From assembly GCA_964585245.1 (NCBI GenBank), contig CAZPCV010000023.1:1-22683 (forward strand): a DNA stretch of 22,683 nt, read 5' to 3'. The position numbers and the translations under genes were made by a program. This DNA comes from CAZEDL01 sp964585245. Its GTDB lineage: Bacteria > Patescibacteriota > Patescibacteriia > Magasanikbacterales > GWA2-37-8. This document shows positions 7,708 through 15,613 of this stretch, piece after piece (position 1 is the first letter of the stretch; the number at the start of each line of letters is the position of its first letter). The notes beneath the pieces were generated by a model. The model did no database searches. It was given only the letters and a program-made list of their open reading frames with translations, and was not told the origin of the DNA.

Positions 7708-7891
7708 CCGAACACATGCGCAGCGACGCCATCTGGCCACAGTGAGCCCGAGCGGTCCTCAGGGAGGCGGTCTGCTGTTTGAGCCGAGGCGAGTTCAGAC
7801 CGCCAGTGAGGGCGAACCATTGGCAGTGGCAGAACGGAGCATTCGTTCGGCACTTTTTTTGGTTACTTTTTTGTGTGGACAAAAAAGTGAC
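7708..7891 (+). repeat. Structured dispersed repeat, copy A
   Basis: This element explains most of the 336-nt gap between rplS and uvrA. It is closed by CCGAAC (7708-7713) and GTTCGG (7845-7850). It contains a 9-bp stem GGCGGTCTG (7766-7774)/CAGACCGCC (7796-7804) whose loop carries CTGTTTGAGCC and GGCGAGTT. It ends in a 12-bp hairpin GTTACTTTTTTG (7862-7873)/CAAAAAAGTGAC (7880-7891) with one wobble pair. Copy B at 21456-21638 is in the same orientation and keeps every one of these parts. The 79-residue frame on the other strand is not credible as a gene. Confidence 0.85.
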
Positions 7892-7906
7892 GAAGTAGAT
7901 TAATTA

Positions 7907-7937
7907 AAAAATCTCTCGCTTTAAACGAGAAATTTTT
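7907..7937 (-). terminator. Intrinsic terminator of uvrA
   Basis: On the minus strand AAAAATTTCTCG pairs with CGAGAGATTTTT (one wobble) around a 7-nt loop, followed by a T/A-rich tail. It starts about 33 nt past the uvrA stop. The A/T symmetry may let it work in both directions. Confidence 0.75.
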
Positions 7938-7970
7938 ATTGTTCAGAATAGATAACTCTTGAATATAGAC

Positions 7971-10757
7971 TTACAAAAACCGTCCCGTCCAGCTCGCTTT
8001 CACCTTCTTCACTTCTTCCGGCGTGCCGACAGCTACAATCTCACCTCCACCCGTGCCACCTTCCGGCCCCAAATCAATCACCCAATCACTGGCACGTATT
8101 ACATCCACATTATGTTCGATAATAACCACACTATTGCCCTTGTCTACCAATTGCCCCAACACCTGGAGCAGTCGATTGATGTCTTCAAAGTGCAAACCCG
8201 TCGTCGGCTCATCCAAAATATACAATGTTTTGCTGGTCGCATGACGCGATAATTCGAGCGATAATTTAATACGTTGCGCTTCACCACCCGAAAGAGTGGT
8301 GGCCGGTTGGCCGAGTTCGATATACCCCAGGCCCACATCGCGGAGCACGTTGAGTTTTTCAGCGATCGGCGACAGATCACGGAAGAATTGGAAAGCTTCT
8401 TCGACAGTCATCTTTAGCACATCGCTAATGGTTTTGTTGCGATAATGAATCTCGAGCGCTTCACGGTTGTACCGCTCGCCCTGGCATTCTGCGCACTCCA
8501 CATACACATCGGCCAAAAACTGCATGGGGATACGAATATGACCGTCGCCGCTACAGGCTTCGCAGCGCCCGCCGCCCTTCACGTTAAAACTAAATTTACC
8601 GGCATCATAGCCCCGCATACGCGCCTCGGGGAGCGAAGCGAATAAATCACGGATTAAATTGAAAATACCAGTATAGGTCGCGGGGTTACTACGCGGGGTA
8701 CGCCCGATCGGGCTTTGATCGATGCTGATCACTTTGTCAATCAACGACAGACCCTTGATCGCTTTGTGCGTACCCGGCTCTTCTTTGGCACGATAAAAAT
8801 ATTTTGCCAAGGCTTTACTAAGAATATCGATAATGAGTGTAGATTTACCCGATCCCGAGACGCCCGTTACCGACACTAATTTATTAAGCGGAATCTCGAC
8901 ATCGATATTTTTCAAATTATGGGCGCTCGCGCCGGTAATCACGAGGGCAGGTTCGGCTTTTCCTTTTTTGACCGGCTTTTTTTTGCGGGTAATTTTTTCT
9001 TTGCCCCACAGATAATCGGCTGTGAGAGAATTTTTTGCTTTTTTGAATTCAGCGATTGGGCCTTCGGCTACCACTTGCCCACCATACACCCCAGCCCCCG
9101 GACCAATATCAATAATATAATCAGCCTCATACATCATGGCCGCATCATGCTCTACCACGATTACCGAATTGCCCAGCTCCATCAGATACCGCAGAGTCGA
9201 AACTAATTTTTCGTTATCGCGGGGATGAAGGCCGACCGAGGGCTCATCCAAAATATAGATTACGCCCGTAAGCCCCGCCGACAGCTGCGTGGCGAGGCGC
9301 ACGCGAGTAATTTCTCCACCCGAAAGCGTGTTCATAGAGCGGTCCAAATTCAAATATCCCAAGCCTACCCGCTCCAGATTCGTAAGACGCGGCAGCATTT
9401 CTTTGATAATTGTAGCCGCGATCGGCGTTAAGCCGACTTTTTCTTTCTGTTTAAAAATTACGATAATTTCACTGATACTCAAACTTGCGATATCCGAAAT
9501 TGTCAGATCATCGATCCGAACAGCCAGCGACTCGGCCCGCAGGCGTTTGCCCTGACAAACAGAACACACCTTCTCGCGCATGTATTGCTCAATTTCTTTG
9601 CGGACATATTCGGAGGTGGTTTCCAAGTGCTTGGCCATGAGATCCGGAATCACGCCGGCAAAGACTACCCGGCGCCCTTCGATCTGGTACGCTTCTTCAC
9701 CTGATCCATATAAAATAAGATTGAGGATCTTGGGCGGCAGATCCATGACCGGCGTTTGCAACGAAAAATGATGGCGCTCGGCCACGGCCGCTAATAATTT
9801 TTGATACTGCTGATGATTGCCGGTAATTCTGGTCCAGGGTTGAATCGCGCCTTCGGCCAGTGTAAGGCGCATATTGGGAATAACCAGAGCGGCATCAACC
9901 TCCATCGTAATTCCAAGGCCCGTGCACCGCTGACAAGCACCATACGGACTATTAAAACTAAAACTACGCAAATCTAATACCGGCAAGCTGCGTCCGCAAC
10001 GGCTGCATAAGCCGATGGTGGAAAATAACACATCTTCGCCATCACGGGCCACAATCACAAGGCCGTCACTCACATCCAGTGCCGCTTCGATAAGTTTATT
10101 GGGGTCCTGTTTTTTTACCGCAGTAAAACGACCCACCAACAATTCTACGGTATACGATGCTCCCTGATCGAAATGATAGCCTGGTAAATCATTAATTTTA
10201 ATCGGCTCACCATCGATACGCAACCATTCAAAACCCGATTTTTCTACTTTTTCGATAAGGCTTCTTGCTTCTACCGCACCGCGGCGCACGAGCGGCGCAT
10301 AGATAGCCAGTTGCTCGCCACCCCGTGCTAATTTACGCACCGCTTCGGTAATCTGCCCGGCGGTTTTTGTCTCTACTAAAATATGACAATCCGGGCAATA
10401 CTGGGTACCTACACGGGCAAATAACAGACGCAAATAATCGTAGACTTCGGTCACCGTACCTACTGTCGAACGAGGATTTTGAGTAAACACTTTTTGATCG
10501 ATCGCAATCGTGGGCGATAACCCTTCCATACTATCGACATCAGGCTTATCACGCGTTTCCATAAACTGTCGTGCATAGCTAGAGAGCGATTCGGCGTAAC
10601 GGCGCTGACCTTCGGCATAAATCGTATCAAACGCAAGACTTGATTTCCCTGATCCGGACAAACCGGTAATAACCACCAATTTATTTTTGGGGATCGTAAG
10701 AGAAATATTTTTCAAATTGTGCACGCGGGCGCCTTTGATGATGAGTTTATCTTGCAT
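7971..10757 (-). CDS. uvrA: UvrABC excinuclease subunit A
   Basis: The DNA-damage recognition ATPase of nucleotide excision repair. All parts are present in 928 residues, close to the usual 940. The first Walker A is TGLSGSGKSS (31-40), then GQRRYAESLSSYARQF. The first zinc module has CSRCG...CQRC, and CSVCQGKRLR lies before the first ABC signature NTLSGGEITR with ILDEPSVGLHPRD. The second Walker A is TGVSGSGKST, the C-terminal zinc module CEAC...CAEC, and the second signature TTLSGGEAQR with ILDEPTTGLH. The start is fixed by the family-typical MQDKLIIKGARVHNLKNI. No SD or clear promoter was found in the 95 nt upstream. uvrC lies about 10 kb away in the same orientation. Confidence 0.98.
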   Translation of the reverse strand: MQDKLIIKGARVHNLKNISLTIPKNKLVVITGLSGSGKSSLAFDTIYAEGQRRYAESLSSYARQFMETRDKPDVDSMEGLSPTIAIDQKVFTQNPRSTVGTVTEVYDYLRLLFARVGTQYCPDCHILVETKTAGQITEAVRKLARGGEQLAIYAPLVRRGAVEARSLIEKVEKSGFEWLRIDGEPIKINDLPGYHFDQGASYTVELLVGRFTAVKKQDPNKLIEAALDVSDGLVIVARDGEDVLFSTIGLCSRCGRSLPVLDLRSFSFNSPYGACQRCTGLGITMEVDAALVIPNMRLTLAEGAIQPWTRITGNHQQYQKLLAAVAERHHFSLQTPVMDLPPKILNLILYGSGEEAYQIEGRRVVFAGVIPDLMAKHLETTSEYVRKEIEQYMREKVCSVCQGKRLRAESLAVRIDDLTISDIASLSISEIIVIFKQKEKVGLTPIAATIIKEMLPRLTNLERVGLGYLNLDRSMNTLSGGEITRVRLATQLSAGLTGVIYILDEPSVGLHPRDNEKLVSTLRYLMELGNSVIVVEHDAAMMYEADYIIDIGPGAGVYGGQVVAEGPIAEFKKAKNSLTADYLWGKEKITRKKKPVKKGKAEPALVITGASAHNLKNIDVEIPLNKLVSVTGVSGSGKSTLIIDILSKALAKYFYRAKEEPGTHKAIKGLSLIDKVISIDQSPIGRTPRSNPATYTGIFNLIRDLFASLPEARMRGYDAGKFSFNVKGGGRCEACSGDGHIRIPMQFLADVYVECAECQGERYNREALEIHYRNKTISDVLKMTVEEAFQFFRDLSPIAEKLNVLRDVGLGYIELGQPATTLSGGEAQRIKLSLELSRHATSKTLYILDEPTTGLHFEDINRLLQVLGQLVDKGNSVVIIEHNVDVIRASDWVIDLGPEGGTGGGEIVAVGTPEEVKKVKASWTGRFL

Positions 10758-10852
10758 AAAAAAACTGCTTGGTCCGACCGAATGATCGAATAGTAACTTT
10801 ACCTTTGATAATTAAGAAAAATTTCGCTACAACAACTATGCTGGCTATACAT

Positions 10853-12214
10853 TTAGTCGGGTTTTATATGATTAACATCAATATCAAAAATCAAACTATC
10901 ATTAATTAATTCTTTGACTGAAAACAACTGACTCTCTTGGATTTTTTGCAACTGCTCATTTCTCTCATTAAGTTCTAAATTATCATTAACCAAAACTTTG
11001 CCGTTTTTACCAATTTCAAACTCTCGCCAGGCTACAGCACATGAGCGGCCCTCTAGCTGCAAAAATATACTATACCCGATTGGCTTCCACTCATCACCCC
11101 GAGCGCACGGCTTATCTATCGTAGACTTGTCAAAAGTCAAAAGATATGACTGGGTTTTTTTATCATCATGATTTACCAATTCCATTCTGCCTACCATGGC
11201 TGAATCAGTGACTATACCATTAGGGCCACGACAAACTTTAATGATTCCGCCTCCTTTATCAGCAAACGGATATACATATCCACTGTAGCCAGCTACCCCA
11301 GAAATACACCCGGGCGCAACCGTGGCGGAAGAAAATATTGTTCCTGCCAATGCAGCTTCTTTGCAAACATAGGGCTGACTCGAAGTATCCCCAAATTCAA
11401 GGCATTTTTTCTCTCCTTCGCAATAATTTCCCCTACAGGTTAGGCTCCCACCATTTTGGACAAAAAACTGCTTTCCACATAAAAAGTTTGCCGCCATGCT
11501 GTCCGACGGTTTGCTTGGTGGTTTTTCATCTTTAAAGGTTAAATTATAATCAATTGTATTGGGAACAGACACTGTCTGACCTTGTCCTAAACCTTCTGGC
11601 GCCAGTGCAAAATTTTTGCCATTTTTTACCTCATCCGACAATTGAGAACAAAATCGCGGCACCATCGCGCGGGGTTTCAACATCCATACGCTCGGCAAAC
11701 GAAAGTTAACCAAATTGGGATTAATTGTGTTTAAAATCGTATACGATAGATAGACCAGTGCCAGCCCAATCAGCGCCCCGCCAATTCTGGTTTTTGCACT
11801 ACTGATTACATCCGCACTTCCACCCGAAGCAGCCCACTGGATGCCGGATATAGTGACAACAATCACCGCTATAATTCCCGCCACACCAATCGCGTACCGA
11901 TACATCTGTGTAATAAACGAACCTAAATCAGAAAATTTATTTTGTCCGCCAAATGAAATAGTAGTAATAGTCTGTCCGCCGGGCAAGCACTTGCCCCACT
12001 CTTTCCCCGGACAATCTGGCTGCTTGTCTACCCAACCACTTTTCAAGAAATCTTCGGAAGCTCCCGGATTAAATCCGCGGCGTGCAGCTGTACAATCCTC
12101 TTTTTTCCAACATACCGGATTAAATTCGGGTATAACATTTTCGGCCAATACGGGTTGCGCCATTCCTATTCCAACCCCAATGGTTAAAAAAATAGCTAGA
12201 AAAATCGTCTTCAT
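10853..12214 (-). CDS. Cysteine-rich secreted protein with a type IV secretion pilin-like (VirB2/TrbC-type) domain
   Basis: A 453-residue protein. A signal peptide spans residues 1-24 (cleavage after VLA likely). A linker with four cysteines (35, 41, 68, 76) follows. Then comes a two-helix pilin-like domain: SFITQMYRYAIGVAGIIAVIVVTISGIQW, the polar turn ASGGSADVISSAKTRI, and GGALIGLALVYLSYTILNTINPNL (about 98-168). This arrangement matches the pilin-like family abundant in CPR genomes. The remaining 280 residues form an extracytoplasmic domain I do not recognise, with ten more cysteines, some closely spaced (CRGNYCEGEKKC). It follows the DsbA-like gene by 9 nt, which suggests its disulfides are made by that enzyme. 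Possible roles are surface appendage, DNA uptake or envelope scaffold. Function is inferred only from the pilin domain. Confidence 0.82.
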   Translation of the reverse strand: MKTIFLAIFLTIGVGIGMAQPVLAENVIPEFNPVCWKKEDCTAARRGFNPGASEDFLKSGWVDKQPDCPGKEWGKCLPGGQTITTISFGGQNKFSDLGSFITQMYRYAIGVAGIIAVIVVTISGIQWAASGGSADVISSAKTRIGGALIGLALVYLSYTILNTINPNLVNFRLPSVWMLKPRAMVPRFCSQLSDEVKNGKNFALAPEGLGQGQTVSVPNTIDYNLTFKDEKPPSKPSDSMAANFLCGKQFFVQNGGSLTCRGNYCEGEKKCLEFGDTSSQPYVCKEAALAGTIFSSATVAPGCISGVAGYSGYVYPFADKGGGIIKVCRGPNGIVTDSAMVGRMELVNHDDKKTQSYLLTFDKSTIDKPCARGDEWKPIGYSIFLQLEGRSCAVAWREFEIGKNGKVLVNDNLELNERNEQLQKIQESQLFSVKELINDSLIFDIDVNHIKPD

Positions 12215-12223
12215 ATCATACGA

Positions 12224-12982
12224 TTAAAAACGCTGTAAAAAACTATCCCAAGCCGAAAACGGCACCACCCCTTCTACCCGCTCGCCATTAACAAAAAAGG
12301 TCGGGGTGCCCCGTACGTTAAACCGTGCTCCATCAACATAGTCGCGATTCACTGCCGTGAGAGGCGCAGGAGTTGCCAAACATTCCTGTACTGTATCATC
12401 ATTCAAATCATTGGCCGCGGCAATAGCCGCCCGACCAGCCGCATCCAGATGTTCGGGGATGGTGTCCTGGTTCGCAAATATCCAATCATACAATGGCCAC
12501 TGTTTACCCTGTTTGCCCGCACAATAAAACAGTTGTGATAATTCGCTCGCCCCGGGATGAGTGGTCTCTACCGGGAAATGGCGCAAAATATATTTAACTT
12601 TGGTAGGATATTTTTGTAGCACTTGTTTGATAATCGGCGCCGCCGCTTTACAGTTCGGACATTTGAAATCAGTAAATTCTACAATTACTACGGGCGCCCC
12701 CGCATTCCCCAAAAATGGGCTAGCCGGATTTTCTAAAATTGCGCGGTCAGACGCCGATACGGCTCCGCTAGGAGTAGCCGAACCGCCCTGGACAGAGCTA
12801 AAACCGCCGCCTAAATAACCAGGCAACTGTATGGCTTGTCCGGTTTTAATTTGCCGCCAAAAACGCCAGGTAATGAGAATAAACAAAAAAACGGCTGTAG
12901 TAACCAGCACCGCTAAAACGAGTAAGACTACCCCCCACCAGCGCCGATACCATGGGCGAGAGCGTACGATAAATTCCTCCAT
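12224..12982 (-). CDS. Membrane-anchored DsbA-like thiol:disulfide oxidoreductase
   Basis: 252 residues. A short cytoplasmic N-terminus is followed by one membrane helix at about residues 17-39, a Gly/Ser-rich linker (about 55-80), and a thioredoxin-fold domain of the DsbA/Thioredoxin_4 type. The redox motif is FTDFKCPNCKAAAPIIKQVL with C108 and C111. The cis-proline loop is RGTPTFFVNGERVEG near the C-terminus. It acts outside the cytoplasmic membrane to form or shuffle disulfides. It is the first gene after the promoter at 13007-13035, and the next gene encodes a secreted protein with 14 cysteines, its likely client. No SD is visible. Confidence 0.9.
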   Translation of the reverse strand: MEEFIVRSRPWYRRWWGVVLLVLAVLVTTAVFLFILITWRFWRQIKTGQAIQLPGYLGGGFSSVQGGSATPSGAVSASDRAILENPASPFLGNAGAPVVIVEFTDFKCPNCKAAAPIIKQVLQKYPTKVKYILRHFPVETTHPGASELSQLFYCAGKQGKQWPLYDWIFANQDTIPEHLDAAGRAAIAAANDLNDDTVQECLATPAPLTAVNRDYVDGARFNVRGTPTFFVNGERVEGVVPFSAWDSFLQRF

Positions 12983-13006
12983 AAAATATGCTAAATGTTG
13001 CTCTTA

Positions 13007-13035
13007 AGTATACCCGTAGTCCGGCGTTTGAGCAA
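13007..13035 (-). promoter_or_regulatory. Promoter for the DsbA-like/pilin-like pair
   Basis: On the minus strand TTGCTC (13030-13035) and TATACT (13007-13012) with a 17-nt spacer. Start near 13000, about 18 nt before the ATG. It is arranged back to back with the rpmE promoter. Confidence 0.65.
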
Positions 13036-13050
13036 GGCAGCCCCTAGTTA

Positions 13051-13079
13051 TTGACAGCCCCGCAGAAGTCTGCTATACT
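13051..13079 (+). promoter_or_regulatory. Strong promoter for rpmE (possibly rpmE-prfA-prmC)
   Basis: A perfect -35 TTGACA (13051-13056), a 17-nt spacer, TATACT (13074-13079) and an extended -10 TG at 13071-13072. This is the best consensus promoter in the window together with the one before the lipoprotein gene. Start would be near 13086. Confidence 0.85.
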
Positions 13080-13132
13080 CGTCGTACCTAAAAATGCTCC
13101 TATTATTACGAGCTTCGCCTCAATTCTATTAT

Positions 13133-13444
13133 ATGAAAACCAAAATTCACCCACAATTTTATACCGACACGACCGTGACCTGCGCTTGTGGCAACTCGTT
13201 CGTTACCGGCAGCACCCAACCCGAATTCCGCATTGAGTTGTGCAACCAATGTCACCCTTTTTATACCGGCAAACAGAAATTCGTTGACACCGCCCGTCGT
13301 GTCGAGAAATTCCAGGAAAAAGCTGAAAAGATTAGCGCCGCTGCCGCTGCCCGCAAAGGCAAAAAAGTTAAAAAAGCCGTCTCGGCTGCTAAAAAGAAAG
13401 CTAAATTAGAAGAAAAAACCGAAACTCCAGCTACCGAAAAATAG
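13133..13444 (+). CDS. rpmE: Large ribosomal subunit protein bL31 (zinc-binding type)
   Basis: 103 residues from ATG 13133. The family N-terminus MKTKIHPQFY fixes this start. An in-frame ATG at 13094 would add 13 residues that bL31 proteins do not have. C17, C19, C37 and C40 form the zinc site of the Zn-containing type, and CNQCHPFYTGKQKFVDTARRVEKF is diagnostic. The last 40 residues are an Ala/Lys-rich extension (about 65-103), longer than in typical bL31. The leader is about 47 nt with no SD. A terminator follows, and prfA and prmC are next in the same orientation, an order seen in other bacteria. Confidence 0.95.
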   Translation: MKTKIHPQFYTDTTVTCACGNSFVTGSTQPEFRIELCNQCHPFYTGKQKFVDTARRVEKFQEKAEKISAAAAARKGKKVKKAVSAAKKKAKLEEKTETPATEK

Positions 13445-13456
13445 TTACTAAACTTC

Positions 13457-13490
13457 AAAAAACAGACGCTGATTTCAGGTCTGTTTTTTT
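13457..13490 (+). terminator. Intrinsic terminator after rpmE
   Basis: ACAGAC (13462-13467) pairs with GTCTGT (13479-13484), extended by flanking A and T runs, and ends in a T-run. It starts 12 nt after the rpmE stop, so prfA may need read-through or its own promoter, which I could not identify. Confidence 0.8.
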
Positions 13491-13548
13491 CATGGTAAAA
13501 TAACTACTACCAGAATGTAAAACTGCTTAAATTACTAAACGGATAAGA

Positions 13549-13590
13549 ACATTTTAACAATTAACGAGCGAGTGTTAACACTTTAACAAT
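13549..13590. repeat. AT-rich direct repeat upstream of prfA
   Basis: Two copies of AACA(T/C)TTTAACAATT (13549-13563 and 13576-13590) differ at one base and flank AACGAGCGAGTGTT. The same words occur before rplS and inside prmC. They end 10 nt before the prfA ATG, where a ribosome site would normally be. Confidence 0.6.
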
Positions 13591-13600
13591 TTTGCACCGT

Positions 13601-14686
13601 ATGCTCAAAAAATACAGTGATGTCTTGGAACAATTCAAACAACTAGAAGCTGATTTACAAAATCCCGCTATTATTAATGATCCTAAAAAACTCCAGGAAA
13701 CCAGCCAATCCTACCGCCAGCTTGAGAGCCTGGCCGAAAAAATCAAAGAACTGGCTTCGCTAGAAAAAAACCATGCCGACAATCAACTCTTGGCGGAAAG
13801 CGAAACCGACGAAGAAATGCGCTCGCTCGCGATGATTGAGGTAGAAGAATTAAAAAACAGAATTGATGCCCTAAGCCAAGAAATTGCCCTACTAACCCGG
13901 CCGACCGATCCGCTCGATGTCAAAAATGTCATTATCGAAATCCGCGCCGGCGTAGGCGGTGACGAATCGGCCCTATTTGCCGCAAGCCTGTATCGCATGT
14001 ACCACCGCTACGCCGAAAACCAGGGCTGGAAAGCGAGCCTCCTCGACGCCAACCGCATTGGCATTGGCGGCTTCAAAGAAGTGGTTTTTGCGATCAAAGG
14101 CCGCCGGGTCTATGGTGATTTGAAATATGAAATGGGTGTGCACCGGGTGCAACGCGTGCCTGATACCGAAAAATCCGGCCGGATTCACACCTCTACCGTA
14201 ACCGTAGCCGTACTGCCCGAAATTGAGGAAACCGAAATGAAAATTGAAGCCAAAGACCTGCGTATCGACACCTTTTGTTCGGGCGGAGCGGGCGGTCAAA
14301 GTGTGAACACCACCTATAGCGCCGTGCGCATCGTGCATATCCCTACCGGCACCATGGTACAATGCCAGGACGAACGTTCCCAAACCGCCAACAAAGAAAA
14401 GGCCATGGCCGTGCTGCGCTCGCGTCTGTATGAACTGGAACGCGAAAAACGGGAAAAAGAGTTGACCGAAAAACGCCGCTCACAAATCGGCTCGGGCGAT
14501 CGCAGCGAAAAAATCCGTACCTACAACTTCCCCCAAGACCGCATTACCGATCACCGTATTCATGAAAATTGGAATAATATCGGTGTGATCCTCGATGGTG
14601 GCCTGGAGCCCCTCATTACCGCGCTGCGCGAAGCGGAATATAAAGAAGTAGACGGCCCACAGGAAACGGATCAAGACGATGAGTAA
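13601..14686 (+). CDS. prfA: Peptide chain release factor 1
   Basis: Reads UAA and UAG stop codons and triggers peptide release. 361 residues from ATG 13601. A TTG nine bases upstream is in frame but would add an unneeded tripeptide. The helical N-terminal domain (1-100), the codon-recognition domain, and the GGAGGQSVN loop with Q233 are all present. The codon-reading tripeptide is PDT (187-189, in RVQRVPDTEKSGRIHTS) rather than the usual PAT or PVT. It is not the SPF of RF2, so RF1 identity is secure. prmC, whose product methylates the GGQ glutamine, follows 11 nt after the stop. No SD. Confidence 0.97.
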   Translation: MLKKYSDVLEQFKQLEADLQNPAIINDPKKLQETSQSYRQLESLAEKIKELASLEKNHADNQLLAESETDEEMRSLAMIEVEELKNRIDALSQEIALLTRPTDPLDVKNVIIEIRAGVGGDESALFAASLYRMYHRYAENQGWKASLLDANRIGIGGFKEVVFAIKGRRVYGDLKYEMGVHRVQRVPDTEKSGRIHTSTVTVAVLPEIEETEMKIEAKDLRIDTFCSGGAGGQSVNTTYSAVRIVHIPTGTMVQCQDERSQTANKEKAMAVLRSRLYELEREKREKELTEKRRSQIGSGDRSEKIRTYNFPQDRITDHRIHENWNNIGVILDGGLEPLITALREAEYKEVDGPQETDQDDE

Positions 14687-14697
14687 ACTGTTGACTC

Positions 14698-15600
14698 ATG
14701 ACTATTCTTGGCTTACACAAAAAGTACGCAGGCGATTTTAAATCTATTCTTGATGCGGAATTGCTCATCGCCGGCGCGATTAAACGGTCGAAAGAATTTT
14801 TGTACCTTCATCAGAATTACACTTTAAACAGTGCCGAATTGCGCCGTTTCCGAACTTTTATTCGCGATTACAAAGCAGGGTATTCCATCGCGGCTATTCT
14901 TGGACACAAAGAATTCTATGGCTGCGATTTTTTTGTTAATAAACAGGTCCTCGTTCCCCGCCCGGAAACTGAGCTGATAGTGGATGAAGTGATTGAAAAG
15001 ATAAAAGAACAAGGAACAAGGAACAAGGAACAAATAGTATTAATTGACGTAGGGACAGGAAGTGGATGTATTCCAATCTCAATAATTAAAGCTACGCCAC
15101 ACCAGAACATCACAACAATCGCCGTTGACATCTCTCCTACCGCCCTGCGCGTAGCAAAAAAAAATGCCTCGATTCACAAGGCAAAAATAAACTTTATTCA
15201 GGGAAACTTACTTCAACCGATTCTAAAAAACAATTTAGCAATTCAACAATTTAACAATTCCAGCATACTAATCACTGCCAACCTCCCCTACCTGACCACT
15301 AAACAATTCCAAGATGAACCTTCGATTCAACGTGAACCAAAATTGGCGCTCGTAGCTGAACATAATGGCCTAGCCTTGTATGAACAATTATGCCAACAAA
15401 TAAGTATATTAAGTGCTGAGTATCCATCAATAGAAATAAGAGCCTGGTTTGAAATTGACCCCTCACAAAACAATCGAATACAAAAAGTAGTCAAACGATT
15501 CTTGCCTACGGCGACAACGAAAATAATTACTGATTTATCAGGCCGTGATCGGGTGTGTGAAATAGTAGTGCCCAAATCCGCTAATCACTTCGTGAAATAA
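14698..15600 (+). CDS. prmC: Release factor glutamine methyltransferase PrmC
   Basis: SAM-dependent methyltransferase that methylates the GGQ glutamine of release factors. 300 residues. The N-terminal helical substrate domain contains AILGHKEFYGCDFFV. The Rossmann domain has VLVPRPETELIVDEVI, the SAM loop IDVGTGSGCI (GTGSG at 119-123), and the catalytic-site motif ANLPY (N195-Y198), where most bacteria have NPPY. Two loops are encoded by short repeats: KEQGTRNKEQ (103-112), shared with QueA, and an Asn/Gln stretch (about 178-188). The link to prfA directly upstream supports the assignment. No SD. A terminator overlaps the convergent downstream gene's stop. Confidence 0.95.
   Translation: MTILGLHKKYAGDFKSILDAELLIAGAIKRSKEFLYLHQNYTLNSAELRRFRTFIRDYKAGYSIAAILGHKEFYGCDFFVNKQVLVPRPETELIVDEVIEKIKEQGTRNKEQIVLIDVGTGSGCIPISIIKATPHQNITTIAVDISPTALRVAKKNASIHKAKINFIQGNLLQPILKNNLAIQQFNNSSILITANLPYLTTKQFQDEPSIQREPKLALVAEHNGLALYEQLCQQISILSAEYPSIEIRAWFEIDPSQNNRIQKVVKRFLPTATTKIITDLSGRDRVCEIVVPKSANHFVK
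15004..15033 (+). repeat. GGAACAA-type microrepeat inside prmC
   Basis: Tandem 7-nt units (GGAACAA, with flanking variants) encode K103 to Q112, KEQGTRNKEQ. Compared with the queA copy at 1235-1265 the DNA differs at only a few bases, and the reading frame is the same. It lies in the loop between the PRPETE helix and the SAM-binding strand. Confidence 0.75.
15231..15260 (+). repeat. ACAATTTA-type microrepeat inside prmC
   Basis: Repeated words CAATTTA, CAATTCA, CAATTTA, CAATTC encode the Asn/Gln-rich loop just before the conserved LITANLPY strand. The same words make up the palindrome before rplS and the direct repeat before prfA. Confidence 0.65.
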
Positions 15601-15613
15601 TTACGGGATTTGG

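Noticed and set aside
7643..7882. 79-codon minus-strand frame
   Set aside because: It lies entirely in the rplS terminator and structured repeat copy A. Copy B does not keep it as a coding frame, and the sequence is explained by RNA stems.
13592..13600. TTG start for prfA nine bases upstream of the ATG
   Set aside because: It adds three residues of no known value. ATG 13601 gives the usual RF1 N-terminus MLKKYSDVLEQF.
15004..15033. CRISPR-like array
   Set aside because: The units are 7 nt, tandem, have no spacers and are translated. No cas gene is present.
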